64,000 bases of DNA. Source: Candidatus Baltobacteraceae bacterium (lineage in GTDB: Bacteria; Vulcanimicrobiota; Vulcanimicrobiia; Vulcanimicrobiales; Vulcanimicrobiaceae). The stretch spans positions 744,001 to 808,000 of the forward strand of contig DASXEW010000001.1 in the NCBI GenBank assembly GCA_036489885.1, written 5' to 3'. Below are positions 44,188 to 53,406 of this stretch, piece after piece; position 1 is the stretch's first letter; every line of letters begins with the position of its first letter. A program made the position numbers and the translations under genes. The notes under the pieces are model-generated. The model was not told the origin of the DNA and did no database searches. It saw only the letters and a list, made by a program, of their open reading frames with translations.

Positions 44188-45506
44188 GCAAAGGCGCGTG
44201 CGAGGGCGGCGCTTACGTCGGCGATTTCGCCGGGCGCGAGCGTCTGCGTAAAACCAAGCTTGCGCGCTTCGGCGACGCGCCGCGGCGTTTGCGATACGCG
44301 GCGAAGTTCGCCGGACAGGCCGATCTCACCGAATGCGACGAGGCTTCCAGGCAGCGGGCGATTGCGAAATGCGGACGCAATTGCGAGTGCGATTCCCAGA
44401 TCCGCGGCCGGCTCGGTGACGCGCAAGCCGCCGGCGACGGACGCATAAACGTCCATTCCTCCGAGATGCATCCCGGCACGGCGCTCCAAGACCGCGAGAA
44501 TCATCGCCAACCGCGCTTGATCGAGATTGGCTGCCAGCCGCCGCGGCGTGCCATAAGCGGCGTCGGCGACGAGCGCTTGAATCTCGACCAGAACCGGGCG
44601 CGACCCGACGATGCTCGGCACGATGCACGCGCCGCTGGCCTCGGCACGGCGGTGCGCCCCGACGAAAATCTGTGAGGGGCTCGGCACCTCGTGCAAGCCC
44701 TCTTCGTCGATCGTGAATACGCAGATTTCATCGACACTGCCGAAGCGATTCTTCGTCGCACGAACGATACGGAACTCACCGCTCGGTTCGCCCTCGAAAT
44801 ACAATACGGTGTCGACGAGATGCTCGAGCAAGCGCGGCCCCGCGATCGCGCCGTCCTTGGTGACGTGTCCGACGACGAAGATCGCGCAGGACGAGCGCTT
44901 CGCGTATTCGACCAAGCGTTGCGCGCACTCGCGAATTTGGACGGCGTTTCCGGCTGAGGATTCGACCTCAGGCAGCCAAACGGTCTGAATCGAGTCGACG
45001 ACCATGACGCTCGGATGCAGCGGCTCGACGCTATCCAAGATCGAAACGAGATTCGTTTCCGGATAGACGAGCAGCTCGTCACCGGCGTGCAGGCGTTGCG
45101 CGCGCAGGCGCACTTGCGCGGCCGACTCTTCGCCGCAAACGTAGACGACCGGCCGTTTCTCACGCGCCAAGCGATCCGCGAGCTGCAGCATGAGCGTCGA
45201 TTTACCGGCACCGGGCGCGCCCCCGATGAGAATCACGCTCCCGGGCACGATCCCACCGCCGAGCAGCGTATCGAACTCGCCGATTCCGCAGGAAATGCGG
45301 TTCGTACTTTCGCTCGAGACTTCGGCGAGACGCACGGGTGCTAAGACCGATGGGGCCGATGCGCGCGCAGCCGGAGATTTAGCCGGCCGCAGCGAGGGCG
45401 CTTCCGCGAACGTGTTCCAGCCTTCGCAGGTTGGGCAACGACCGAGCCAACGGGGCGACTCGAAACCGCACGAGGAACAGAAGAAGACGGCCCGCGCCTT
45501 AGCCAT
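44184..45506 (-). CDS. radA: DNA repair protein RadA/Sms
   Basis: 440 residues. N-terminal zinc finger Cys10/13/24/27 ([23 protein letters not shown]), RecA-like ATPase with Walker [12 protein letters not shown], the RadA-specific KNRFG motif ([16 protein letters not shown]), and a C-terminal Lon-like domain ([21 protein letters not shown]). It is a helicase that drives branch migration in recombination. Normal length and all motifs kept. Confidence 0.95.
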   Translation of the reverse strand: MAKARAVFFCSSCGFESPRWLGRCPTCEGWNTFAEAPSLRPAKSPAARASAPSVLAPVRLAEVSSESTNRISCGIGEFDTLLGGGIVPGSVILIGGAPGAGKSTLMLQLADRLAREKRPVVYVCGEESAAQVRLRAQRLHAGDELLVYPETNLVSILDSVEPLHPSVMVVDSIQTVWLPEVESSAGNAVQIRECAQRLVEYAKRSSCAIFVVGHVTKDGAIAGPRLLEHLVDTVLYFEGEPSGEFRIVRATKNRFGSVDEICVFTIDEEGLHEVPSPSQIFVGAHRRAEASGACIVPSIVGSRPVLVEIQALVADAAYGTPRRLAANLDQARLAMILAVLERRAGMHLGGMDVYASVAGGLRVTEPAADLGIALAIASAFRNRPLPGSLVAFGEIGLSGELRRVSQTPRRVAEARKLGFTQTLAPGEIADVSAALARAFA

Positions 45507-45556
45507 GCTTTAGCTGTTTGTTGCGAGGCCGGCGATACATTTATGGATAGAGCGAG

Positions 45557-46801
45557 ATGGTGATGGGCCGAGCGCAAATGGGGGACTTGGGGGGCGCGCA
45601 GCCTGGGGCGGAGCGCCGTTTAGACGTGCTCGATGGTCTGCGTGGAATCGCGATTGCGCTCGTGGTGTGGTTTCATCTGTGGCAAGTATCATGGCTGGAT
45701 CCGGGCGCATTCATTTTCATCCCGATCTCGGGCTTCCTCGGTGTCGAGCTGTTCTTTTGTCTTAGTGCATTTTGTCTGAGCTATCCCTACGTATGCGCGC
45801 ATTTCGAGGGAACTGCGCCGCCTGCGCTGCGTCACTTCGCCTACCGCCGCCTGATCAAGATCTTTCCGTCCTACGCGATCAGCATCGTCGCCGTTATCGC
45901 GATTGCCGCACTGCCCGGCGCAAAGGACAGCTGGGGCGCAAATATCGACTGGGCGACGCCTCAAGCCGCCGCCTTCGATCTGGCTGCGCACCTAACGTTC
46001 GTGCATACGCTCTTCGCCGACAGCTATGCGTCGATCAACGGCGTGCTCTGGACGCTCGGAATCGAAGTTCAGTACTACGTCGTCTTCCCGGTTTTGATAT
46101 ATCTTCTGTTGCGCGCACCGCTTCCGGTTGCGAGCGTGATGACGGCGATTGCGATCGCGTATCGGATCCGGATCGGCCAATGTTGCGTGAGGCCTGTTTT
46201 CGATCACAACCTGCAGCAGATGCTGGGCTTCTTCGATTTCTTTGCGGTGGGAATGTTCTGTGCGTTCGGCTACGTTTGGCTCCGCAAGAACTACCCGCGC
46301 CTGGCGAACATGCGCTGGGCCTGGCTGCTCGTCGCGCTCACCGGGATCGTGTGGATCACATTCTTGTTCATGAACTTGGCTCACAAGCGTTGGGAAACCG
46401 ATTTTGCCGACGTCTGGCTGATTAGCAACGGAACGTACTATGCGGTCGCAATCGGAATGGTCGCCCTCGGTTCGCTGTTCGCGCCAGGATTCTGGCACAA
46501 GATCATCGCCAACCGCGTCCTCGTATTTCTCGCGATCGTTTCCTACAATATGTATCTCTGGCACCAGATCGTCTTCCGCTGGGTCGCGACCTGGCCGTTC
46601 ATTCCGCATCCACAGGGCGTGACGCGCGGCGACCCAACCTGGGCGTGGATAACGACGACATGCGGATTCGCGATTGCGCTCGCAATCGCGTCGTTCGTGA
46701 CCTTCGCGATCGAACGCCCGCTGTTGCGAATGGACCCCGGCGAATTCAGCCGTCGCGCCGGAGCGATGTTTCGAAGGGCCGCCATTAGCCGGCAAGAATG
46801 A
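45557..46801 (+). CDS. Acyltransferase family 3 membrane protein
   Basis: 414 residues with about ten membrane helices. The opening RLDVLDGLRGIAIALVVWFHLWQVS, with its conserved Arg and His, marks the OafA/YrhL acyltransferase-3 family that O-acylates sugars or lipids. Residues 1-22 are encoded by a dispersed repeat (copy B), so the true start may be later, for example near the RLDVLDGL segment. Fifty bp separate it from the divergent radA. Confidence 0.85.
   Translation: MVMGRAQMGDLGGAQPGAERRLDVLDGLRGIAIALVVWFHLWQVSWLDPGAFIFIPISGFLGVELFFCLSAFCLSYPYVCAHFEGTAPPALRHFAYRRLIKIFPSYAISIVAVIAIAALPGAKDSWGANIDWATPQAAAFDLAAHLTFVHTLFADSYASINGVLWTLGIEVQYYVVFPVLIYLLLRAPLPVASVMTAIAIAYRIRIGQCCVRPVFDHNLQQMLGFFDFFAVGMFCAFGYVWLRKNYPRLANMRWAWLLVALTGIVWITFLFMNLAHKRWETDFADVWLISNGTYYAVAIGMVALGSLFAPGFWHKIIANRVLVFLAIVSYNMYLWHQIVFRWVATWPFIPHPQGVTRGDPTWAWITTTCGFAIALAIASFVTFAIERPLLRMDPGEFSRRAGAMFRRAAISRQE
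45562..45617. repeat. Dispersed two-block repeat, copy B
   Basis: gatgggccgagcgca at 45562-45576 and gcctggggcggagcgcc at 45601-45617 repeat the blocks found at 8908-8978. This copy overlaps the 5' end of the acyltransferase frame. Confidence 0.55.
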
Positions 46802-46811
46802 GCGCAGGCGA

Positions 46812-47498
46812 GTGGGTGCACAAAGCAGCGACAGCGTCGCGATAGATGGATTCGTAGCCTCGGGTAAGAGCACGTGCGCGAAGCAACTTGCGGAGCGCCT
46901 TGCATACCTTTATCTCGACACCGGCGCAATGTATCGCGCGGTTGCATATTTAGCGTTGCGCAATGGTGTCGCAGTCGATCAAGAAGAAGCGCTCGTTGGT
47001 TTGTTGGAAACACATCGCGTCGATGTCGGCATTCACGATGCCTCGCAGCTCGGATACAGCGTTCGTATCGATGGGACGGAAGTGACGCATCGCCTCTTCG
47101 ATCCGGACGTAACCGCAGCGGTGAGCGCCGTTGCATCGCAGCCGGGGGTGCGGGCAAAGCTCGTCGAGCGGCAGCGTGAGATTGCGCGCGAAGGGCCCGT
47201 CGTGATGGCGGGGCGCGATATCGGCACCGTCGTGCTTCCGGATGCACGCCACAAATTTTTTCTGACCGCATCGCTCGACGAGCGTGCGCGCCGGCGTCAA
47301 TCCGAGCTTGCCGAACGCGGCGTCGATGCCGATCTCGATGAGGTTCGAGCCCAAATCCAAGAACGGGACCGGCTGGATGAAACGCGAGCGACGTCGCCGC
47401 TGCGGCGCGCGGCGGACGCGGCACTGATCGACTCGACCGGCATCTCGGCAGAAGCGGTCGTCGAGCGAATGCTCGCAATGATTCGCAACGCGGCGTGA
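46812..47498 (+). CDS. cmk: Cytidylate kinase
   Basis: 228 residues from GTG 46812. P-loop VASGKSTCAKQLAERL, LYLDTGAMYRAVAYLALRNGV and the CMP-binding region VVMAGRDIGTVVLPDARHKFFLTASLDERARRR identify CMP kinase. It phosphorylates CMP and dCMP. plsC follows in GTGA overlap, and ispH and a prenyl synthase after that, the common cmk-plsC-ispH order. Confidence 0.95.
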   Translation: MGAQSSDSVAIDGFVASGKSTCAKQLAERLAYLYLDTGAMYRAVAYLALRNGVAVDQEEALVGLLETHRVDVGIHDASQLGYSVRIDGTEVTHRLFDPDVTAAVSAVASQPGVRAKLVERQREIAREGPVVMAGRDIGTVVLPDARHKFFLTASLDERARRRQSELAERGVDADLDEVRAQIQERDRLDETRATSPLRRAADAALIDSTGISAEAVVERMLAMIRNAA

Positions 47499-48097
47499 CA
47501 TTTTACGCTTTCGCGCGAGCCGTGACCGGTGCGTGGTGCTACGGACCGCTGCGCATGCGCGTGGTCGGGATTGAGAACGTTCCGATGAGCGGTCCGTTGA
47601 TCGTCGCCTGCAATCACATCAGCTACGTCGATCCGGTTGCGCTGGGCGTTGCGCTTCCGCGCCGGGTTTGGTACATGGCAAAAGTCGAGCTGTTCCGCAT
47701 CCCGGTCCTGGGTCCGACGATCGCCGCCCTTGGCGCGTATCCGGTCGATCGCGGCAAAGGTGACGTGGCGGCGATTCGCGGTTCTCTGCGAGTCTTAAAG
47801 GAAGGGAAGGTGATCGGCATCTTTCCGGAGGGCACGCGGAACCTGCACGGTGACGCAACCGTTCACACGGGGGTGGCCCTGCTCGCCTCGCTCGCCCGTG
47901 CGCCGGTTCTGCCCGCGTTCGTGCGTGGTGGGGACCGCGCCAAGCGGTTTGGAAAGCTCAGCGTCGCCTTCGGAGAACCCATTAGGGTGGCCGGGGGTCA
48001 CAAAGGGAAAGCCAGCCGCGAGGAATTGGCGAATTGGACCAGTGCGATCATGGCGCAAGTTCGTTCGCTCGGGGAGAAATTGGAACGTGGAGATTAA
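47495..48097 (+). CDS. plsC: 1-acyl-sn-glycerol-3-phosphate acyltransferase
   Basis: 200 residues from GTG 47495 (GTGA overlap with cmk). Catalytic HX4D in NHISYVDPVALG and the acceptor motif FPEGTRNLHG are present, with GAYPVDRGKGDVAAIRG between. It makes phosphatidate in phospholipid synthesis at the inner membrane. The ispH start lies inside its last codons. Confidence 0.93.
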   Translation: MTFYAFARAVTGAWCYGPLRMRVVGIENVPMSGPLIVACNHISYVDPVALGVALPRRVWYMAKVELFRIPVLGPTIAALGAYPVDRGKGDVAAIRGSLRVLKEGKVIGIFPEGTRNLHGDATVHTGVALLASLARAPVLPAFVRGGDRAKRFGKLSVAFGEPIRVAGGHKGKASREELANWTSAIMAQVRSLGEKLERGD

Positions 48098-48944
48098 ACG
48101 CGCGAAGACACAAGGGTTCTGCTTCGGCGTCGCCATCACAGTGAAAAAGGCCGAAGAAGCCGTTGCGTCGGGCGCGGAGGTAACGACGCTTGGACATGTC
48201 GTTCACAATCCGCAGATGGTCGCGAAGCTCGAAGATCAAGGCCTGCGCAACGCCGATTCGGTCGACGAGGTTGATTCGGGGACACTCTTTGTTCGCGCCC
48301 ACGGTCTGCCGGTCTCCGTCTACGAGAAGGCGCAGCAGAAGGGCCTAACGATTCTCGACGCCACTTGCCCGATGGTGACGAAGATTCACGTGCAAGCCGA
48401 GAAGCTGCGCGCGGACGGTTACAAGATCATTGTGATCGGCGATCCCAACCACGCAGAGGTGAAAGGGACGCTCTCGCACGTGCCTGGCGCGTGGTGCATT
48501 CAGACTGCCGATGACGTAGCCGCGTTACCGCGAGCGAGCCGTGTCGGCGTCGTGGTGCAGTCGACGTGGTCGGGAAGCGGTTTCGCAGAGATCGTCCGGC
48601 GTCTCACCGAGAAATATTACGAAGTGCGTGCCGTAAATACGATCTGTACCGATACGCACAACCGGCAATTCGAAGCGACGAAGCTTTCGCAAGACGTCGA
48701 GGTCATGGTGGTGGTCGGCGGCAAGCATTCGGCAAACACACGGCATCTCGCCGAGCTTGCGACGACGAACGGCGCTCGAACCTACCATATTGAAGGTGCG
48801 GATGAGCTTGAGGCTCAGTGGTTTTCGGGTGTGCAAACCGCCGGTCTGATGTCGGGCGCCTCAACTCCAGGATGGCTCGTCGATCAGGTTGCGGATCGTA
48901 TGAATGCTCTGGCAGACGGAGGCGTTAAGTCGCACCTGACATAG
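48084..48944 (+). CDS. ispH: 4-hydroxy-3-methylbut-2-enyl diphosphate reductase
   Basis: 286 residues from GTG 48084, overlapping plsC by 14 bp; a longer frame from 47850 is antiparallel noise within plsC. The three [4Fe-4S] cysteines are Cys12 (GFCFGVA), the one in ATCPMVTK and the one in NTICTDTHNRQ. VRAHGLPVSVYEKAQQKG and GGKHSANTRHLAELA also match. It performs the last step of the MEP isoprenoid pathway. The next gene uses its products. Confidence 0.95.
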   Translation, partial: NVEIKRAKTQGFCFGVAITVKKAEEAVASGAEVTTLGHVVHNPQMVAKLEDQGLRNADSVDEVDSGTLFVRAHGLPVSVYEKAQQKGLTILDATCPMVTKIHVQAEKLRADGYKIIVIGDPNHAEVKGTLSHVPGAWCIQTADDVAALPRASRVGVVVQSTWSGSGFAEIVRRLTEKYYEVRAVNTICTDTHNRQFEATKLSQDVEVMVVVGGKHSANTRHLAELATTNGARTYHIEGADELEAQWFSGVQTAGLMSGASTPGWLVDQVADRMNALADGGVKSHLT

Positions 48945-49942
48945 TGCTCGAGCGATTCGAGCGCGCGCTCGAAGAAACAGTGTCGGTGTTGTTGCGGCCG
49001 ATGGGCGCCTCACCGATAGGCGAGCAGGTTCGTTGGCATTTCGGGATCGGGACGGGCGGTTCAGGGCCGCGTCGCGGGAAGCGCCTGCGTCCGCGCCTCT
49101 TGTTCAATGCCGCGTTCGAAGAAGGCGGAACCTTCGAACAAGGGATCGATGCAGCGATCGGTATCGAGTGTTTGCACAACTATTCACTGGTTCACGATGA
49201 TATCGAGGACGGCGATGAGCTGCGTCACGGAACCGAGACGGTTTGGGCGCGCTACGGCATCGCGCACGGCGTCAATGCCGGCGATTCGATGTGCGCGGTG
49301 TCGTATCTCGCGCTGCTGCGAAACACCGCACAACTCCCGCCGCACCGCATCGGCGCGATGATGCAGGTTTTGCATTACGCAAATTTGGGAATGTGCGCCG
49401 GGCAAGGGTACGATATCGGTTTCGAGACCGCGGCGCACGTGACGAGCGACGAATATTTCGCAATGATCGACGGGAAAACCGCCGCGCTCTTCGGCGCCGC
49501 ATGCGAACTGGGAGCGCATGCCGCAGGGTGCGATGACAAGCGCGCGAGCGCGTATGGTGATCTCGGCCGCTGTTACGGGCGTGCATTTCAGATCCGAGAT
49601 GACGTTCTGGGGACGTGGGGCTCAACGGAAGAGACTGGTAAGCCGAGCGGGAGCGATATCGCGCGGCGCAAATGGAGCTTTCCGGTCGTATGGGCACTTT
49701 CTGGAGAACCCTCGTCAGCACGCGACGCGATTATGCGACGCTACGCGCTGCGCACACCGCTCGAATCGGCCGACGTGCGCGCGATCGTCGAAGCGCTGGA
49801 CGAGCTGGGCGCGCGGCAGGCCGCGGATGAAGCCGTCGACGCGCAGCTGCACGATGCGGAGCGCATTGCGGAGTCCCATCAGATCGATCGCGGACATTCG
49901 GTTCGCACGCTCTTCACGCGTTCCGCCCGTCGCGTCGCTTAG
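48944..49942 (+). CDS. Polyprenyl (geranyl/farnesyl/geranylgeranyl) diphosphate synthase
   Basis: 332 residues from GTG 48944, sharing one base with the ispH stop. First Asp-rich motif in LVHDDIEDGDELRHG, second in FQIRDDVLGTWGS, plus KRLRPRLLF and IDGKTAALFGAACELGA. Chain-length cannot be stated firmly. In context it uses the IspH products for quinone or carrier-lipid synthesis. The following gene is a GT-C enzyme that may use a polyprenyl phosphate donor. Confidence 0.88.
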   Translation: MLERFERALEETVSVLLRPMGASPIGEQVRWHFGIGTGGSGPRRGKRLRPRLLFNAAFEEGGTFEQGIDAAIGIECLHNYSLVHDDIEDGDELRHGTETVWARYGIAHGVNAGDSMCAVSYLALLRNTAQLPPHRIGAMMQVLHYANLGMCAGQGYDIGFETAAHVTSDEYFAMIDGKTAALFGAACELGAHAAGCDDKRASAYGDLGRCYGRAFQIRDDVLGTWGSTEETGKPSGSDIARRKWSFPVVWALSGEPSSARDAIMRRYALRTPLESADVRAIVEALDELGARQAADEAVDAQLHDAERIAESHQIDRGHSVRTLFTRSARRVA

Positions 49943-49957
49943 CTCGGAGCGCATAAC

Positions 49958-52900
49958 GTGAGCACGCGCGCCGCCGCGGACAGGCCGGGCATCGAGCGGC
50001 GAGTGAATACGTCGACGGTTTTCTGGGGCATCCTGCTCGCCGGCTTCGTCGTGCGCATGCTGCTGATTCCGTCCGAAGGTTATCGCGGCGACGTCAACTC
50101 GTTCATGTCTTGGGCCCTCACAGCCGCCCAAAATCCGCTTTCGCAGTTTTACGTAAAGGCGGGATTTGCCGACTATCCGCCCGGCTATTTATTCATTTTG
50201 TGGATCGCCGGCAAGATCTACCTGATCGTACCGCACGCGCAAGGCGACTACAGTCTGCTGCACTTTTTGGTCAAGCTGCCCGCCTGCGCATTCGATTTGG
50301 TCAATGCAGCGTTGATCGCGTGGATCGTCCGGCGTCTCGTTTCCGAGACCTGGGGTAATATCGCGGCCGCGATTTATCTCTTCAACCCAGCCACGATCTA
50401 CGTTTCGGCGTACTGGGGACAAGTCGATGCGGTGCCGGCGGCATTTATGCTCGGCGCCGTTGCGCTCTTGCTGTATGCGAGCGACGATTCGGCGCCACGG
50501 CGGCGTTTAGTTATTATCGGTGCGTGGCTCTCTATCAGCTATGCGATTCTGATAAAGCCGCCTTCGGTGATGATCGCGCTGATGATGCTGGCTTGGACAT
50601 TTGCATCGACCGACGCCGGCGTGCGCGTGCGGCGCATGGCCGACTCTGCCCTCGGTATCGCAAGCGGACTCGTGCTGGCGCTCTTCGTTGCACTGATATT
50701 CAATCCAAACATCGCAACCGCGTTCGCCTGGCTTTTCGAACGGTACTCGTTCGGTAGCGCAGTCTATCCGTACAATTCCGTCAACGCGTACAACCTCCAT
50801 AGCTTGATACGCCCCTTCTGGCAATCGGATACCGTTCCGATTGCGATTGGTTCGATTTCGCTCGGACCAATGTGGGTTTGGGGCGGCATTCTCGTGGCGG
50901 CCGCTACCGCGCTGATCATCACCCGCTATCTGCAGCGACGCGACGACGCAGCCTTTCTCGAAGCTTGCATGCTCGTATCGCTCGCATTCTTCACGCTGGC
51001 GACGCGCATGCACGAGCGCTATATCTTCAATGCATTCGTGCTCGTGATTCCGCTCGCGGCGCTCGGCCGGCGCTATAAGTATGCGACCGTTGCGCTCAGC
51101 ATCACATTCCTTGCCAACCTGTGGTATTCACTCTACTACGCACGTGCGATGGACGCAAAGTGGCCGGTCGACGCAACCGATATCTTTCCACTACTCGATC
51201 ATTCGATGTCGGCGATCGTCGTCATCACGTTCTTTGTCCTCGGCTACATGTATCTGGGCGCGAAGCCGCTCGAGACGAAGTCCGAATCGGGTCCCACGCT
51301 CCTCGATCGCGCGAATCTTTGGATCGGCCGAATCTGGTTCGCGCCGCGGCTAGGCTTGATCGGCATGACGCGTACGGACTGGATCGTCGTGGCCGGTTTT
51401 ACCGTCTTTGCGTTTGTCCTCGATTTCATGTGGTATTGGAATCCAAACGAGCGGTACTTCGACGAGATCTACTATCCGCGCAGCGGTATCGAGTATCTCA
51501 AGGGCGTTCGCATCAACACCGACTGGGAATTTCCGTTCGAGTGGACCCATCCGCCGCTAACGAAGCTGCTGATCGCACTGTCGATCTGGATGTTCGGTGG
51601 CGTGGCCCACGGCGATAACGGTTGGGGTTGGCGCTTCCTGAACGTCGTGTGCGGGACGCTGATGGTGCCGCTCTGCTATGTGTTCGCGAAACGCTTGCTC
51701 GGCTCGACGCTGTTTGCGTCGATCGCGGCGTTCATGCTGACCTTCGACGGTTTCCGTTTCGTTCAGTCTCGCATTGCAACGCCTGAGATTTGGGTGGCAA
51801 CGTTCGGTCTCGGCCTGCTGTACGCGTTCTACCGGCTATGGACGGCAACGCAAGTCCGGATTCGCTTGCAGATTCCCGGTGAGTTCGGTTGGCGTTTCAT
51901 TCTCACTCTGATTGCCGGCACTCTCGTTGCCGTGCTGTTCTCGTTCGGTCTCAATAAACTCGGAACGCAACCGACCGACCCCGAGCTCATTTGGAAGAGC
52001 CACGTCATGGCGTTTCTGTACGCCGAGCTTGGCATCTACATTTTGGCACGCTGGGTTGGCCGGCGTTTCGTCGCCCCCGTCGCGACGGCGGTGAGCTATG
52101 GGGAAGGCTCCGAGGTTCTTCTGACGGATCGCGAACGTAAGGTCGTCCGCTTCGACGGCGGTGGGACCGGCGAGCTCAAGTACGACGATCTCGCTATAAC
52201 CTACAAGCGCGACGGATCCGCGATCTACAAGACGCCCGAAGGGACGGCGACGTTCACTCCTGAGGGCGAGATGCGAACCGAAGACGGAACGATCAAGGCG
52301 GCTGACGCGCAGACGTGGCTGGTCGCTACGATCGTCATGATGTCGCTGCTGGCCGCGAGCAAATGGAACGGACTGTTCGACATGTTCGTCCTGTTCGTAG
52401 CGATCGCGATCGTATTTGCCCAGCGTTTTATCCCTCGTCCCGCGATCTTCGGGAATCCGCGCGGCTTCACGCCCGATCAGCTCATAGCCGGGATGCTGTT
52501 CGTGATGGCGACCTTCTATTTTGCCTGTTACTTCCCGAATTATCGGCTTGGCTACAACTTTTCCGACATCGTCGGCATGCAGTGGCAGATGTTCTGGTAT
52601 CACGACGAGCTCTCGAAGACGAATCCCGCGTCGCTTCACCATCCGTACGGCTCGTATTGGTGGCAGTGGCCGACGCTCTTCGCACCGATTTCATATTATT
52701 GGCACGATTGGCGCACGGGTCTGGCGGCTTCGAACAGCGGAGCGTGCTGCGTCGCCGAGATTCTCGCGCTTCCCAATCCCCTGGTGTGGTGGTTCGGGCT
52801 ATTCTCGGTCCCGGCAATGGCGTGGTGGGGCTACGTCGAGCGCAACAAGGGTTATCTCTTGCTCTTTGCAGCGTACTTGTTCCAATGGCTGCCGTGGATT

Positions 52901-53188
52901 CTCACACCGCGTATTGCCTTTGAGTACCATTTTTTCCCGAATCTGCCCATCATCGTGATTGCGAACGCCGTTGTGTTGCAACGCGCCTGGTACAAAGCCG
53001 AGAATCGCTTCTGGATCGCTTCATATTTGGCCGGCGTGCTTGCCTGTTTCATTTTCTTCTATCCGGTACTCGCAGCGATGCCGATCACGTACGATCAGTG
53101 GCACCAGCGGATGTGGCTCGACAACTGGCTCGACATCCTTCCGGGCCATTGGCATCCGCACGGCCTTAGCTGGATCAAACCGAATTGA
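49958..53188 (+). CDS. Double GT-C membrane glycosyltransferase, PMT/ArnT family fusion
   Basis: 1076 residues with two GT-C halves. The first (about 1-440) has GYRGDVNSFMSWALTAAQ then FYVKAGFADYPPGYLFILW, a lumenal Asp site and eight or more helices. The second (about 465-1076) has the protein-mannosyltransferase signature: YFDEIYYPRSGIEYLKGVR (DE pair), EWTHPPLTKLLIALS, and a C-terminal four-helix PMT segment (VWWFGLFSVPAMAWWGY, FEYHFFPNLPI). A hydrophilic insert of about 80 residues (YGEGSEVLLTDRERKVVRFDGGGTGELKYD...) lies between helices of the second half. It probably transfers sugar from polyprenyl phosphate to protein or lipid outside the cytoplasm. Confidence 0.85.
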   Translation: MSTRAAADRPGIERRVNTSTVFWGILLAGFVVRMLLIPSEGYRGDVNSFMSWALTAAQNPLSQFYVKAGFADYPPGYLFILWIAGKIYLIVPHAQGDYSLLHFLVKLPACAFDLVNAALIAWIVRRLVSETWGNIAAAIYLFNPATIYVSAYWGQVDAVPAAFMLGAVALLLYASDDSAPRRRLVIIGAWLSISYAILIKPPSVMIALMMLAWTFASTDAGVRVRRMADSALGIASGLVLALFVALIFNPNIATAFAWLFERYSFGSAVYPYNSVNAYNLHSLIRPFWQSDTVPIAIGSISLGPMWVWGGILVAAATALIITRYLQRRDDAAFLEACMLVSLAFFTLATRMHERYIFNAFVLVIPLAALGRRYKYATVALSITFLANLWYSLYYARAMDAKWPVDATDIFPLLDHSMSAIVVITFFVLGYMYLGAKPLETKSESGPTLLDRANLWIGRIWFAPRLGLIGMTRTDWIVVAGFTVFAFVLDFMWYWNPNERYFDEIYYPRSGIEYLKGVRINTDWEFPFEWTHPPLTKLLIALSIWMFGGVAHGDNGWGWRFLNVVCGTLMVPLCYVFAKRLLGSTLFASIAAFMLTFDGFRFVQSRIATPEIWVATFGLGLLYAFYRLWTATQVRIRLQIPGEFGWRFILTLIAGTLVAVLFSFGLNKLGTQPTDPELIWKSHVMAFLYAELGIYILARWVGRRFVAPVATAVSYGEGSEVLLTDRERKVVRFDGGGTGELKYDDLAITYKRDGSAIYKTPEGTATFTPEGEMRTEDGTIKAADAQTWLVATIVMMSLLAASKWNGLFDMFVLFVAIAIVFAQRFIPRPAIFGNPRGFTPDQLIAGMLFVMATFYFACYFPNYRLGYNFSDIVGMQWQMFWYHDELSKTNPASLHHPYGSYWWQWPTLFAPISYYWHDWRTGLAASNSGACCVAEILALPNPLVWWFGLFSVPAMAWWGYVERNKGYLLLFAAYLFQWLPWILTPRIAFEYHFFPNLPIIVIANAVVLQRAWYKAENRFWIASYLAGVLACFIFFYPVLAAMPITYDQWHQRMWLDNWLDILPGHWHPHGLSWIKPN

Positions 53189-53406
53189 ACTTCGCACGCA
53201 TCATCGCGCAAATCGATACCTTTGAGCGCTCAACGATTGTGTTCATCATCGTCGCGCTAATCGTGCTTCCCGCAGTGGGCCGCTGGATGACCGAGCACGA
53301 TGACGAAAGCGACGGCCGGAGAGCCGCGATATTTCTCGCTGGGTTGACGGCGCTCGGCACCGTTGTCATTATCGCCGCTGCGGTATTCGGGCCGCACCCG
53401 GCCTAG
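53185..53406 (+). CDS. Small two-helix membrane protein
   Basis: 73 residues from TTG 53185, in TTGA overlap with the preceding glycosyltransferase. Two hydrophobic segments (STIVFIIVALIVLPAVGRWM and AIFLAGLTALGTVVIIAAAVFG) flank an acidic loop (TEHDDESDGRRA). No homologue comes to mind. The tight coupling suggests an accessory partner of the GT-C enzyme. The stop overlaps the opposing MFS stop (CTAG). Confidence 0.5.
   Translation: MNFARIIAQIDTFERSTIVFIIVALIVLPAVGRWMTEHDDESDGRRAAIFLAGLTALGTVVIIAAAVFGPHPA

Noticed and set aside
46543-47478. 311-codon minus-strand frame over the acyltransferase end and cmk
   Set aside because: Arg-rich antisense frame; both plus-strand genes there have full family motifs.
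47850-48083. Longer IspH starting at 47850
   Set aside because: The extension lies in another frame of plsC and is low-complexity; GTG 48084 places Cys12 exactly where other IspH proteins have it.
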